Source: Streptomyces rimosus (GTDB taxonomy: Bacteria > Actinomycetota > Actinomycetes > Streptomycetales > Streptomycetaceae). Taken from it: a DNA stretch of 64,000 nt. Below, in pieces: positions 1 to 8,635 of the stretch (positions within the stretch are counted from its first letter, which is position 1; each line of letters starts with the position of its first letter). Below the pieces are notes generated by a model. That model was not told the DNA's origin, searched no databases, and worked only from the letters and a program-made list of their open reading frames with translations. The stretch covers positions 8,249,001 through 8,313,000 of the forward strand of contig NZ_CP023688.1 of NCBI RefSeq assembly GCF_008704655.1, read 5' to 3'. Made by a program: the position numbers and the translations under genes.

Positions 1-246
1 CGGGTGCGGTCGGGGCGGGACGTCCGCGCCGATGGTGGCCCCCTGTGGCGGGACGGACAAGGGAGGCGATTGACCGGGAATTGTCCGGGAGATGACCGCG
101 CAGCTCAGCGGAGCGGGCGTCGCGGCGCTCCGGACAATGTCCGGGCGGCGGGCGGTCACCCGGCGGTGTGCTGGCCGTACGGCATACGACGTACGGCGCG
201 TACGGGGGCGGTGTGCCGACGGGTCGTCACAGGGGCGTGGGAGCCG
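1..246. other. Non-coding or partial flank at left window edge
   Basis: I see no convincing gene in the first 246 bases. It lies just past the stop of the histidine kinase that reads leftwards. It holds a 9-bp inverted repeat, ATTGTCCGG at 80-88 and CCGGACAAT at 130-138. The pair is too far apart for a tight hairpin but could be two half-sites. The long forward open frame that begins here is antisense to the kinase and looks like a GC-rich shadow. Confidence 0.4.
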
Positions 247-1641
247 TTACGGGGCCCCGGCGCCACGGGACGCGGGCCCGTCGCCACCGTCCTCCGCCGA
301 CCGGGCGCCGTCCGTGTCCTCCGCCGCCGGACCGCCGTCCGCGGCGCGCCGGTCCGTACGCGGCGGATGGACGGTGAGTTCGGCGAGGGCACCGCCGTCC
401 GGGGCGTTCGAGAAGCGCAGGGTCGTACCGAGGACGCGCGCCTGCCCCACGGCGATCGTCAGCCCCAGCCCGTGCCCGCCGTCCTTCCTGCCGTTCTTCG
501 GACGGCTGCGGAAGCGCTGCGGGCCCTCGGCGAGCAGCTCGTCGGGATAGCCGTCGCCGTGGTCGCGGACCGTGACCACCGGCCCGTCCACGGTCAGGAC
601 CACCGGCGGACGGCCGTGCTTGTGCGCGTTGACGACGAGGTTGCCCAGCACCCGCTCCAGCCTGCGCTGATCGGTCTCCACCTCGCAGTCCCGCACCACC
701 CGCACCTCGGCCTCCTGCCCGGTGCCCCGTACGGCGCGCTCGGCCAGCGGCCCGAGCCGGTGCACGTCGAGATCGGCGCGCTCCACCTCCGCGTCCAGCC
801 GGGAGATCTCCAGCAGGTCCTCGGTCAGCCGGCGCATGGCCTGCACACGCTCCTGGACCATCTCGGTGGGCCGCCCCGGCGGCAGCAGCTCGGCGGCCGC
901 GTGCAGCCCGGTCAGCGGGGTGCGCAGCTCATGGGCCACATCGGCGGTGAAGCGCTGCTCGCTGTGCAGCTTGCTCTGCAGGCTCGCGGCCATCGCGTCG
1001 AGCGCGGCGGCCACGGCGGCGGTCTCGTCCCGGGCGTACTCGGGCCGCTGCGCGCGGGGATCGTCCACCCGGGCGTCGAGGTCACCGGTGCTGATACGGC
1101 GGGCCACCTGCGCGGTGCGGTGCAGACGCCGGGTGACGCTCCGGGTGGCGTACAGGCCGACGATGAGGGTCAGGGTGATCGCGACGGCCGCCGACCCGAT
1201 GATGGCCTGGTCCAGGCCGCTGATGACGGCCGCCCGCTGGCCGTAGTCCTGGCCGACGGCCAGCGCCTTCCCGTCGGCCGGAGCCACCGCCCACATGACC
1301 GGGCGGCCGTCCCGCTGCCCGAGCTGGGTGCCGCGCTCGCCCCGCCGTGCCATGTCCCGCAGGGCGGGCGGCAGCTCCGGCGGGTCCAGGCGCGCGTCGC
1401 GGCCGAGCGGCTCCCCGGCCACGTACGACGCGACGACCGAGTCCAGCCGTACCAGTGCCGCGTCCCTGGCCTGGTGCTCGGTCTGCCGGCTGACCAGGAC
1501 GTGGACGAGGATGCCGAGCACCGAGGCCAGGAAACAGCACATGACCATGATGAACAGGGCGGCCTTCCAGCGCAGCGTCGCCGTCCAGGACGGCAGGCGC
1601 AGCCGCCGGCGCGTGCGGTCACGGGCCGTACGGGCGCTCAT
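247..1641 (-). CDS. Two-component sensor histidine kinase (orphan, next to a lipoprotein)
   Basis: Membrane sensor kinase of 464 residues. Visible in order: basic N-terminus, membrane segment about 28-50, extracytoplasmic loop about 51-142, second membrane segment about 143-164, HAMP linker, HisKA box ADVAHELRTPLTG with the phospho-acceptor His near 237, N-box VLGNLVVNAHKHG, and the ATP-lid motifs RDHGDGYP and GHGLGLTIAV. The last roughly 45 residues are a low-complexity Ala/Asp/Arg-rich tail. The start overlaps the stop of the upstream lipoprotein gene (ATGA at 1638-1641), so the two are translationally coupled. This pairing recalls CseA/CseC of the sigma-E cell-envelope system, but no response regulator or sigma factor is adjacent inside the window. 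Its partner is unknown and could lie left of the window. Confidence 0.92.
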   Translation of the reverse strand: MSARTARDRTRRRLRLPSWTATLRWKAALFIMVMCCFLASVLGILVHVLVSRQTEHQARDAALVRLDSVVASYVAGEPLGRDARLDPPELPPALRDMARRGERGTQLGQRDGRPVMWAVAPADGKALAVGQDYGQRAAVISGLDQAIIGSAAVAITLTLIVGLYATRSVTRRLHRTAQVARRISTGDLDARVDDPRAQRPEYARDETAAVAAALDAMAASLQSKLHSEQRFTADVAHELRTPLTGLHAAAELLPPGRPTEMVQERVQAMRRLTEDLLEISRLDAEVERADLDVHRLGPLAERAVRGTGQEAEVRVVRDCEVETDQRRLERVLGNLVVNAHKHGRPPVVLTVDGPVVTVRDHGDGYPDELLAEGPQRFRSRPKNGRKDGGHGLGLTIAVGQARVLGTTLRFSNAPDGGALAELTVHPPRTDRRAADGGPAAEDTDGARSAEDGGDGPASRGAGAP

Positions 1642-2435
1642 CGCGCGGCCTTCGGGCGCGCGGGCGCGGTGCGGCCGGACCGCACCGGGTCGAACTCCAT
1701 CGCCCGCAGCTCCATGGCCTGCGCGCGCTCGTCCCAGGAGTAGACCGTGCGCATCTCGTACCCGGCCGAGCCGCTGGGCTCGCGCAGGATCACCTCCTGG
1801 CCGGTCACCTCGACCGACAGCGGCCGGGCGGTGGCGTCCATGATGCGGGTGACCTTTCCGTCGCGGACCGTGAAGACCCAGATGGCCACCTGGTCGTCCG
1901 TACCCTCCGCTATGCCGACGATCAGCTCGTCCTTCCCGTCACCGTCGAGGTCCCGGTAGCGGGGAGCCCGTACGGGGCACTTCGGCCGCTGCCGCCGGTC
2001 GGCGGTGCAGCGGCGGATCTCCCGCAGCGTGCCCGGGTTGAACTGCGGCCCGCTCTGACCGTCACCGCCCGTGGCGGTCTGCGCCTTGACGATGTTCAGC
2101 CACGACGCCCGGTGGATGTCCCCCGACGGCACCTCGGGCACCCCGTGCAGCGGCGCGGGCCTGGTGTCCGTGCTCCCCTTGCCGTCCGTGTCCCGTGGCG
2201 GCAGCGGGGGCTCGTCCCACAGCTGCGCGGGGGCCGAGACGGCCCGTGCCGGCCCGGCGCTGCGCGCTTCCCCGGTCCCGGTGCAACCGCTCACCAAGGA
2301 GACCGCCGTCGCCCCGGCGACGGCCGGCAGCCAGGTCCGTACCTGTGCGGAGAGCGGCGGCCGTGGGCGGGGAAAAGGCACAGTGTTTCCAGTCGGTGGC
2401 TTGCGGGAGCGCGGGCGTCGGGCCCACGCGAACAT
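1638..2435 (-). CDS. Putative lipoprotein coupled to the histidine kinase
   Basis: Predicted secreted lipoprotein of 265 residues. A long basic N-terminal region precedes a short hydrophobic stretch ending in the lipobox VSGC (cysteine near residue 50). The mature part contains a segment RDLDGDGKDELIVGI that resembles an FG-GAP or VCBS calcium-loop motif, suggesting an extracytoplasmic beta-propeller-like piece. I chose the ATG at 2435, which has an AAAAGAG-like ribosome site nearby, over a start 18 codons upstream. The gene overlaps the kinase by four bases. By analogy with CseA it may modulate signal input to the kinase, but that is inference. Confidence 0.78.
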   Translation of the reverse strand: MFAWARRPRSRKPPTGNTVPFPRPRPPLSAQVRTWLPAVAGATAVSLVSGCTGTGEARSAGPARAVSAPAQLWDEPPLPPRDTDGKGSTDTRPAPLHGVPEVPSGDIHRASWLNIVKAQTATGGDGQSGPQFNPGTLREIRRCTADRRQRPKCPVRAPRYRDLDGDGKDELIVGIAEGTDDQVAIWVFTVRDGKVTRIMDATARPLSVEVTGQEVILREPSGSAGYEMRTVYSWDERAQAMELRAMEFDPVRSGRTAPARPKAAR

Positions 2436-2696
2436 GATGTTGGCTCTTTTCTGTTGCGGCAATCCGGCGGTTGTGTAACGACCACCCATAAAGCGTTGAA
2501 CGGTGCCGTTACTCTTCCGGCCGGAGCCGTTCGGGCGCGGCGATCGGCCCTGGTCCGGCCATCGGGCCCACCTGTTCGGGAATTCCCCGGGGTCCCGCGC
2601 ACGCGAGGAATTGCCGGGCGATTCCGGATACGCGGGCGGCGGATCGGTATTCCGCGGGCGTTCGCCGGCGCATTGCCCGGTGTGTTTTACGGAACC

Positions 2697-3281
2697 TCAG
2701 CCGCTTTCCGTCCCGCCCGGACCGGCCGCCGCCACCAGCGCCACCGCGGCCTCACGGGCGCGGAGCGCCGTGTCCGGGTCGCCGCTGATCGTGGCCGTGG
2801 TGATCGCGCCGTCGAGCAGCAGCGCCAACTGTCCGGCCAGTGCCTCCGGGGCGCCGACGGGCAGTTTCCGTACGAGGTCCACGAGGTACGCGTGCACGGC
2901 GTCCTTGTGGTCGCGCGCGGCGCGGGCCACGCCCTCCGACACGGCGCCCAGCTCCCCGTACGCGTTGATGAAGGCGCAGCCGCGGAAGCCGGGCCCGGTG
3001 AACCAGGTCTGCAGCCAGTCGAAGACGGCGGCCGGCGCGTCCTCCGGTGCGGCGGCGTGCGCGTCGACGTACTCGGCGAGGGCGGTGCGCCAGCGCTCGT
3101 CGCGGTGGCGCAGGTACGCCTCCACCAGCTCGTGCTTGGACGGGAAGGACTGGTACAGCCGCTTCAGCGACACGCCCGAGGCGCCGCGGATCTCGTCCAT
3201 GCCCACGGCCTGGATGCCCCGTGCGTAGAACAGCTCCTCGGCGGCGTCCAGCAGCCGTACCCGGGCTTCTTCCTGCTGCAC
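2697..3281 (-). CDS. TetR/AcrR-family transcriptional regulator
   Basis: Repressor-type regulator of 194 residues. The N-terminal TetR helix-turn-helix is clear: RLLDAAEELFYARGIQAVGM, then GVSLKRLYQSFPSKHELVEAYL. The rest is a helical ligand-binding and dimerisation domain. The GTG start at 3281 is chosen because GGAGG lies immediately upstream; the open frame extends much further but without ribosome site or homology. It is divergent from the SnoaL-like gene at 3381, and the 99-bp gap holds two near-identical palindromes (3301-3316 and 3333-3354). It therefore probably represses itself and the neighbour. The ligand is unknown. Confidence 0.93.
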   Translation of the reverse strand: MQQEEARVRLLDAAEELFYARGIQAVGMDEIRGASGVSLKRLYQSFPSKHELVEAYLRHRDERWRTALAEYVDAHAAAPEDAPAAVFDWLQTWFTGPGFRGCAFINAYGELGAVSEGVARAARDHKDAVHAYLVDLVRKLPVGAPEALAGQLALLLDGAITTATISGDPDTALRAREAAVALVAAAGPGGTESG

Positions 3282-3300
3282 CAAGCCTCCCGCTTTCCCT

Positions 3301-3354
3301 GAGAACGATCGTTCTCTAGAGTAGCGGACAGCACGGAGAACGGCCGTTCTCCGT
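3301..3354. promoter_or_regulatory. Twin palindromic operators between TetR and SnoaL-like genes
   Basis: Two perfect palindromes share the same arms: GAGAACGATCGTTCTC at 3301-3316, and GAGAACGGCCGTTCTC at 3336-3351 lying inside a 22-bp perfect palindrome at 3333-3354. They differ only in the two central base pairs and their centres are 35 bp apart. This is what a TetR-type dimer operator pair in a divergent promoter looks like. Direct binding by the neighbouring TetR protein is inferred. Confidence 0.85.
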
Positions 3355-3380
3355 GTGGTTCCCCCTGCAAGGAGGCCGTC

Positions 3381-3839
3381 ATGGCACCCCGTCCCCCACT
3401 CCCGCCGTTCGACCGGGAGGCCGCCCTGAAGAAGGTCCAGGCCGCCGAGGACGCCTGGAACACCCGCGACCCCGAACACGTCGCGCTCGCCTACACAGAG
3501 GACTCGGTCTGGCGTAACCGCGGCACCTTCCTCACCGGGCGCGCCGAGATCACGGCCTTCCTCCGCGGGAAGTGGGAGCGCGAACTCGACTACGCGCTGC
3601 GCAAGGAACTGTGGGCCTACCAGGACGACCGGATCGCGGTGCGGTTCCAGTACGAGTGCCGCGACGCGGACGGCCAGTGGTGGCGCAGCTACGGCAACGA
3701 GCTGTGGGAGTTCACCGGCGAGGGGCTGATGCGGCGGCGGGAGGCCAGTATCGACGACGTACGGATCAGCGCGGGGGAGCGGCGCATCTTCGGTCCGCGG
3801 CCGGACGCGGAGCGCGGGGCCCTCGTCCCGGTGTGGTGA
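3381..3839 (+). CDS. SnoaL-like / nuclear transport factor 2 family protein (DUF1348 type)
   Basis: Small cytosolic protein of 152 residues with an NTF2-like alpha+beta barrel pattern: [39 protein letters not shown], then beta strands rich in Trp and Tyr. The sequence [17 protein letters not shown] is typical of the DUF1348 branch. Function in this branch is not established; relatives include polyketide cyclases and ketosteroid isomerase-like proteins. The ATG follows a GGAGG site. It is divergent from the TetR gene and probably its target. A strong hairpin follows the stop. Confidence 0.88.
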   Translation: MAPRPPLPPFDREAALKKVQAAEDAWNTRDPEHVALAYTEDSVWRNRGTFLTGRAEITAFLRGKWERELDYALRKELWAYQDDRIAVRFQYECRDADGQWWRSYGNELWEFTGEGLMRRREASIDDVRISAGERRIFGPRPDAERGALVPVW

Positions 3840-3867
3840 CCTGAGCACGGCCGGGGCCGTGACGCAT

Positions 3868-3899
3868 TCCGCCCCGCCGGGACATCCCGGCGGGGCGGA
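3868..3899. terminator. Intrinsic terminator hairpin
   Basis: A perfect 15-bp stem (TCCGCCCCGCCGGGA paired with its complement, 3868-3882 and 3885-3899) separated by two bases. It lies between the convergent SnoaL-like gene and the M4 protease gene, so it can act on both strands. Confidence 0.8.
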
Positions 3900-3966
3900 G
3901 CCGTGCGGTGCTACGGCGCGGCCGTTGACGACGACGGGGCGCGCCGGAGGCTGCGTCGGGTGACGC

Positions 3967-5580
3967 CTACTTCACGTTGATCCCGGTCCAGGCGGCCGCG
4001 ACCGTCTTGTACTCGGTGCTGTTGGCGCCGTACAGGTCGGCGGCGGCCTTCAGCGTGCCGGTGCGGGCGCCCGCGTACTTCGTGGTGGAGGTGAAGTACG
4101 TGGTCAGCGCGCGGTACCAGATCTTCTCGGCCTTGGCGCGGCCGATGCCGGTGACCTTCGAGTTGTCGTAGGTCGGGCTGTTGTAGTTCACGCCGTTGAT
4201 GGTCTTCGAGCCGCTGCCCTCGGACACCAGGTAGAACCAGTGGTTGGCCGGGCCCGAGGAGTAGTGCACGTCCACGTTGCCCAGCGACGAGGACCAGTAG
4301 TCCTTGGACGCGCCGTCCTTGGAGGGCTTGTCCATGTAGCGCAGCGGGGTGCCGTCACCGTTGATGTCGATCTTCTCGCCGATGAGGTAGTCGCCCTTGT
4401 CGACCGCGTTGTTGGCGTAGAACTCGGCCGCCGTGCCGAAGATGTCGGACGTCGCCTCGTTCAGACCGCCGGACTCACCGCTGTAGTTGAGCTTGGCGGT
4501 GGCGGCGGTGACACCGTGGCTCATCTCGTGGGCGGCCACGTCCAGCGCGGTCAGCGGGTTGCTGTTGTTCTGGCCGTCGCCGTACGTCATGCAGAAGCAG
4601 GAGTCCTGCCAGAACGCGTTGACGTAGCTGTTGCCGTAGTGGACGCGGGAGTAGGCGGCCTTGCCGTCGTTGCGGATGCCGTTGCGGCCGTGCACGTTCT
4701 TGTAGTAGTCCCAGGTCACCGCCGCGCCGTAGTGCGCGTCGACGGCCGCGGTCTGGCGGCCGCCGCCCCACTTGTCGTCGGCGTCGGTGAAGAGCGTGCC
4801 GGTGCCGGACGTGCCCTGGTTGAGGTCGTACGTCTTGTGGCCGCCGCGGGCGCCGTCGGTGAGGTTGTAGGTGCTGCCGCTCTTGGTGGTGGTGAGCGGG
4901 ACGGTGCCGCTGTACGAGCTGGTGCCCGTACCGGTCTCGATCGTCTCGTCCTGGAAGAGCTTCTTGCCGGTCTTCGCGTCGGTGACGACGTGCAGCTCGC
5001 TGGGCGTGCCGTCCTTCTGGACGCCGGTGACCACGGTCTCGTACGCGAGGACCGGCTTGCCGGAGGCGGCCCAGATCACCTTGCGCGGCGCGTTCTTGGC
5101 CTCGGCCTTGGTGTTCTTCTCGGCGGCGGAGGCGGACAGCGCGCTCTTCTTGGCGGCGGCGGCCGGCTGCGCGGCGTCCGTGGTGGGCACGGCTATCTCG
5201 GCCTGCGTCGCCTTGTCGACCGTGCGGGTGCCGTTCTTCTTCTCGTGTACGACCAGGTCCCCGCCGAGGACCGGCAGGCCCTCGTAGGTGCGCTCGTAGC
5301 GCGTGTGCACCGTGCCGTCCGCGTCCTTGATGACGTCGCGGGCGATCAGCTTCTCCTGGCCGCCGAGGCCGATCTTCTGCGCGGTACCGGCGGCGTCCGC
5401 CTGGGCGCTCTTGATCGCGGCGACGCGCTGCTGGCCGGAGAGCGCGAGGGCGCCGGTCGCGGCGTCGGGCTGGGCGGTCGCCGAACCGGTCTGGAAGGCG
5501 ACCGCGACCATGGCGGCGGAGGCGACCAGGGCGGCGGCACGGAGGGAGTGCTTGCGGGGGGTGGAGGTCATGCGTCTCAA
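3967..5580 (-). CDS. Secreted M4-family neutral metalloprotease (thermolysin/bacillolysin type)
   Basis: Extracellular zinc endopeptidase of 537 residues made as a pre-pro-enzyme. Visible: Sec signal peptide (RKH then a hydrophobic run ending GSATAQ), a propeptide with FTP/PepSY-like segments (VHTRYERTYEGLPVLGGDLVVH), then the catalytic domain with HEMSHGVT near 350 (two zinc His plus catalytic Glu) and GGLNEATSD near 372 (third ligand Glu). A later catalytic His lies in SSGPANHWFYL. Two starts are possible: TTG at 5580, six bases after GGAG, or ATG at 5571. I list TTG because of spacing. Length and order match Streptomyces M4 proteases. It stands alone with a long upstream leader. Confidence 0.95.
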   Translation of the reverse strand: MRRMTSTPRKHSLRAAALVASAAMVAVAFQTGSATAQPDAATGALALSGQQRVAAIKSAQADAAGTAQKIGLGGQEKLIARDVIKDADGTVHTRYERTYEGLPVLGGDLVVHEKKNGTRTVDKATQAEIAVPTTDAAQPAAAAKKSALSASAAEKNTKAEAKNAPRKVIWAASGKPVLAYETVVTGVQKDGTPSELHVVTDAKTGKKLFQDETIETGTGTSSYSGTVPLTTTKSGSTYNLTDGARGGHKTYDLNQGTSGTGTLFTDADDKWGGGRQTAAVDAHYGAAVTWDYYKNVHGRNGIRNDGKAAYSRVHYGNSYVNAFWQDSCFCMTYGDGQNNSNPLTALDVAAHEMSHGVTAATAKLNYSGESGGLNEATSDIFGTAAEFYANNAVDKGDYLIGEKIDINGDGTPLRYMDKPSKDGASKDYWSSSLGNVDVHYSSGPANHWFYLVSEGSGSKTINGVNYNSPTYDNSKVTGIGRAKAEKIWYRALTTYFTSTTKYAGARTGTLKAAADLYGANSTEYKTVAAAWTGINVK

Positions 5581-5934
5581 CTCAGTCTCCTAGCGCGGGC
5601 CGTACGGTTGCGGCCCGAATGAGGGGGAGGGCGCGCCCTGTCGGGCCGCCCGGTGGTGCAGGAGTGAATCGAGAGGAGAGTGCCATCACCCGACCGGTCT
5701 TGTCAGGTCTTCAACAAGGATTTCACATGGGGTTTGACGAAATGCGGTTGTTTGTCATCGATTTATGGCCGGTGAGCGACCGATTTTGTGAACAGCACTG
5801 TGAACGCGGCACGAACGCCGGCGGCCCGGGAACCGGAACGTCCAGCGGTACGGAAGGGACGGAAGGGATGGCATGCCGGAGCCCGGCATCCGCGTGGGGA
5901 TGCCGGGCCTCCGTACCCGTACGGCCGGACTACG
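5581..5934. other. Intergenic leader region upstream of the M4 protease
   Basis: A 354-bp gap without a credible gene. The stretch 5690-5800 is clearly more AT-rich than its surroundings and should hold the leftward promoter of the protease gene. The right part contains the terminator hairpin of the DUF4232 gene. Confidence 0.5.
5878..5912 (-). terminator. Terminator hairpin of the DUF4232 gene
   Basis: GGAGCCCGGCATCC at 5878-5891 pairs with GGATGCCGGGCCTCC at 5898-5912 with one bulge. It lies 23 bases past the stop of the leftward DUF4232 gene. Confidence 0.65.
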
Positions 5935-6456
5935 TCAGGACGTGGGCAGCTTCGCGGACCAGGCGGTCACGGACAGCGTGCCGTTGTCCACCTCCTGATC
6001 GAACGGGACAACGCTGTGCGCGTTGCTGCCCGTCGGGGAGATCTGGAGGCTCTTGGCGTGCGCGGTGCCCGCGCCGGTGTGCGTCCACACCAGGTCGGCG
6101 TAGGCGCTTTGGCCCGGCTTCAGGGTGACCCGGTGCACGCCCGGGTCCTTGGCGAAGTACGTGTCGCCGTGCCGCACCGTGGTCTTCAGCGCGGTGTGCC
6201 CGGCACCCTCCAGCGCCAGGCCCGGGTAACCGGATATCGCGCAGGCGGCCTTGCCGGTGTTCTGCACCCGCAGGTACGTGCCCGAGTGGCTCATCCCGTG
6301 CTGGCTGCCGCCCGCGTCGGTGGTGGTCGCCTTCAGCGTCCCCGGCTGGCACTCCCCGGCACCCGCCGGCGCGGCGGCGGAGGCGACGCCCGTACCCGCT
6401 CCGGCGGCGAGGGCGACGGCGGCGGCAACGGCGGCAGCGGTACGCAGACCACGCAT
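5935..6456 (-). CDS. Secreted DUF4232 domain protein
   Basis: Exported protein of 173 residues. It has a clean Sec signal peptide (MRGLRT, Ala-rich core, cleavage near ASA-AAP) and a mature beta-rich domain of the DUF4232 type (LRVQNTGKAACAISGYPGLAL, VTLKPGQSAYADLVWTH). Two cysteines, one near the mature N-terminus and one in AACAIS, could form a disulfide. A GAGAGGAG site precedes the ATG. Such proteins are abundant in Streptomyces secretomes, some as lipoproteins; the role is unknown. It is monocistronic. Confidence 0.88.
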   Translation of the reverse strand: MRGLRTAAAVAAAVALAAGAGTGVASAAAPAGAGECQPGTLKATTTDAGGSQHGMSHSGTYLRVQNTGKAACAISGYPGLALEGAGHTALKTTVRHGDTYFAKDPGVHRVTLKPGQSAYADLVWTHTGAGTAHAKSLQISPTGSNAHSVVPFDQEVDNGTLSVTAWSAKLPTS

Positions 6457-6672
6457 GGTCGATCAACTCCTCTCTCCCCGGGCCCCGGGGAGAACGATCA
6501 GTGATGCACCCACCCGCCTGCCCCATGGACCCGACTCGATACGTACTCGATCGCGGCTTTGGCCACATCCGATCGCATCCATGCGGCAGTGGGCAAAAAC
6601 GTGCACCTCGTGCTTCCTTGCTTGCGTACCGTCCACTCTGGGCGGCGCCGCTGTTGATCGGCTAACGGGCCG

Positions 6673-7641
6673 CTAACGTCCGGCTACGGGCCGGCGCTGC
6701 GTACACCGCCGCGCTTCCGGCCGCAGCCGGTCGTCGAGCGCGGCACCGACCTCCGGGCAGTTCGCGCGGACGGTGTCGAGGAACGCGGCCAGCACGGGGG
6801 AGCGGTCCTGCGTGGCGAACGACAGGACCAGGTCGGGCAGCCGGGCCGGCGGGGTCACCCGGCAGAACCAGGCGCCCTTGCGCGGGACCGCCGTCATCCG
6901 CGAGGGCCCCAGCCCGACCCCCACGCCGGACACGGCGAGGCTGATGATCGTGTGCACGTCCCGGGCGACCGTGGCGCCGTGACAGGCCGCCGAGTCCTCG
7001 CCCAGCAAGGCGCTCAACGCGATGCCGATGGCCGGTTCGTCGTCGCAGGACGCCACGATCAGGTGCTGCTGCCGCAGCTGCGCCACGCTCACCGAGGGGC
7101 GGCCCGCGTAGGGGTGCGCCGTGCTGACGACGGCAGTCAGGTGATCGCGCCCGATGGTCACGGACGTCAGGTTCTCCGCCCCCCGGCCGCGTGGCCGCCC
7201 CAGCCCGACCGCCACGTCCAGCTCACCGGCGACCAACGCGGCGGTGCTCCGGCTGGTCGCCATCTCGTGCAGCTCCAGCCGCACGTCGGGGCGTTCCCGG
7301 CCGAACCGGGCGAGCACCCCGGGGAGCGGATCGAGCAGGGCCGAGGCGATGAAGCCCAGCCGCAGCCTGCCCGTCTCGCCGCGGGCGGCGCGCTGCGCGT
7401 CGGTCACGGCCGACGCCATCTCCGCCAGGGCCCGCCGGGCCCGGTCGAGGAACGCCGTACCCGCGGCCGTCGGGAAGACACCCTGCCGCGTACGGTCGAA
7501 CAGCCGCGCCCCCACTTCCCGTTCCAGGTCGGCGATCTGCTTGGACAGCGGGGGCTGCGCGATGCCGAGCGCCTCGGCCGCCCGGCCGAAGTGCTGGTGG
7601 TCGGCGAGGGCGAGGGCGTACCGCAGGTGCCGCGCTTCCAC
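6673..7641 (-). CDS. LysR-family transcriptional regulator
   Basis: DNA-binding regulator of 322 residues. The N-terminal winged helix is typical: LRYALALADHQHFGRAAEALGIAQPPLSKQIADLE, then LFDRTRQGVFPTAAG. A two-lobed substrate-binding domain follows (LRLGFIASALLDPLPGVL and DVAVGLGRPRG). The GTG start at 7641 is chosen for the AAGGAG site six bases upstream, rather than the GTG ten codons earlier. It is divergent from an alpha/beta hydrolase gene; an inverted repeat sits between them at 7675-7691. Probably it controls the hydrolase in response to a small aromatic or ester effector, which is inference. Confidence 0.92.
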   Translation of the reverse strand: MEARHLRYALALADHQHFGRAAEALGIAQPPLSKQIADLEREVGARLFDRTRQGVFPTAAGTAFLDRARRALAEMASAVTDAQRAARGETGRLRLGFIASALLDPLPGVLARFGRERPDVRLELHEMATSRSTAALVAGELDVAVGLGRPRGRGAENLTSVTIGRDHLTAVVSTAHPYAGRPSVSVAQLRQQHLIVASCDDEPAIGIALSALLGEDSAACHGATVARDVHTIISLAVSGVGVGLGPSRMTAVPRKGAWFCRVTPPARLPDLVLSFATQDRSPVLAAFLDTVRANCPEVGAALDDRLRPEARRCTQRRPVAGR

Positions 7642-7674
7642 GACGGGCTCCTTCCGTACGGGCGATGCCACGGT

Positions 7675-7691
7675 GATACCTCAGAAGTATC
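7675..7691. promoter_or_regulatory. Candidate LysR operator (T-N11-A inverted repeat)
   Basis: GATACC, five bases, AGTATC: arms matching at five of six positions, containing a T-N11-A core (T at 7677, A at 7689). It lies between the divergent LysR and hydrolase genes, just upstream of the LysR start, where an autoregulatory LysR site is expected. Confidence 0.55.
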
Positions 7692-7753
7692 GTCGGCCCG
7701 CTTCTCAGATCTCAGCGTAGATGAAGGGCCCGCACGCGAGGTGTGCTGGGGAC

Positions 7754-8623
7754 ATGTCCGACACCGATCTTGAGACCACGGTCTTCGTCTTCGTCCACGG
7801 CGCCTGGCACAGCTCGTGGCAGTGGGGAGCCACCCAGCGCGCGCTCGCCGCACTCGGCGCCGCGAGCGTCGCCGTCGACCTCCCGGGCCACGGCTTCGAC
7901 GCGCCCGTACCCACGGGCTACGCCCTCCCCGGCCAACCCGCCCTGACCACCGAGAAGTCGCAGCTCGCCAGCTTGACCATGGAGGAGTGCGCCGACTCCG
8001 TCCTGACCACGCTGCGCAGCGTGCGCCGTTTCCGTACCGTCGTGCTCGTCGCGCACAGCGCGGGCGGCGGCCCCGCGTCGCTGGCGGCCGAGCGCGCTCC
8101 CGAACTGGTCGACCGGATCGTCTACCTCTCCGCCTTCGTGCCCGCCGGCCGTCCGCGCGGCTCCGACTACGTGGCGGCGCCCGAGAACGCCGCCGCGCTC
8201 GGCCGGGGACTGCCGCTCGGCGACCCGGACGCGCTGGGCGCCATCCGTATCAACCCGCTGTCCCCCGACCCCGAGTACATCGAGGAGCTGCGGCAGACCC
8301 ACTACCAGGACACCCCCGCTGACCGGTTCGGCCGCTGGCGCCTGGCGCTGAGTACCGACCTGCCCTTGGCGATCATGGAATCCCCGGTGGAGCTGACCGC
8401 CGGGCGGTGGGGCCGGATACCCCGGGTGTTCCTGCGCTGCGCCGACGACCGGGCCCTGCCGCTGGCCACACAGGACCTGATGATCACCGAGGCCGACCGC
8501 GCCGTGCCCGGCAATCCCTTCACCGTGCGCACCCTGCCCGGCAGCCACACCCCGTTCGCCGCCCGGCCGCGCGAGCTGGCGGCGGCGCTGGCCGCGAGCG
8601 TGCGGCCCGCGGAGGGCCGGTAG
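7754..8623 (+). CDS. Alpha/beta hydrolase (esterase family)
   Basis: Cytosolic hydrolase of 289 residues. Motifs in order: oxyanion segment FVHGAWHSSWQW, nucleophile elbow VAHSAGGGP (catalytic Ser), probable acid in RCADDRALP, and catalytic His in LPGSHTPF near the C-terminus. The layout resembles plant methylesterase/hydroxynitrile-lyase-like and EstC-type bacterial enzymes, which cleave small esters. No signal peptide. The ATG at 7754 has only a weak GGGG site upstream. It is divergent from the LysR gene, its likely regulator. Confidence 0.9.
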   Translation: MSDTDLETTVFVFVHGAWHSSWQWGATQRALAALGAASVAVDLPGHGFDAPVPTGYALPGQPALTTEKSQLASLTMEECADSVLTTLRSVRRFRTVVLVAHSAGGGPASLAAERAPELVDRIVYLSAFVPAGRPRGSDYVAAPENAAALGRGLPLGDPDALGAIRINPLSPDPEYIEELRQTHYQDTPADRFGRWRLALSTDLPLAIMESPVELTAGRWGRIPRVFLRCADDRALPLATQDLMITEADRAVPGNPFTVRTLPGSHTPFAARPRELAAALAASVRPAEGR

Positions 8624-8635
8624 CCCGTCGGGAGC

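Noticed and set aside
4..1743. Long forward open frame over the histidine kinase
   Set aside because: It is antisense to a gene with all kinase motifs, has no ribosome site, and its Arg/Gly/His/Gln-rich composition is typical of GC-rich shadow frames.
247..2435. Assignment as the sigE-cseABC operon
   Set aside because: CseB-like regulator and SigE are missing; only the lipoprotein and kinase pattern is shared.
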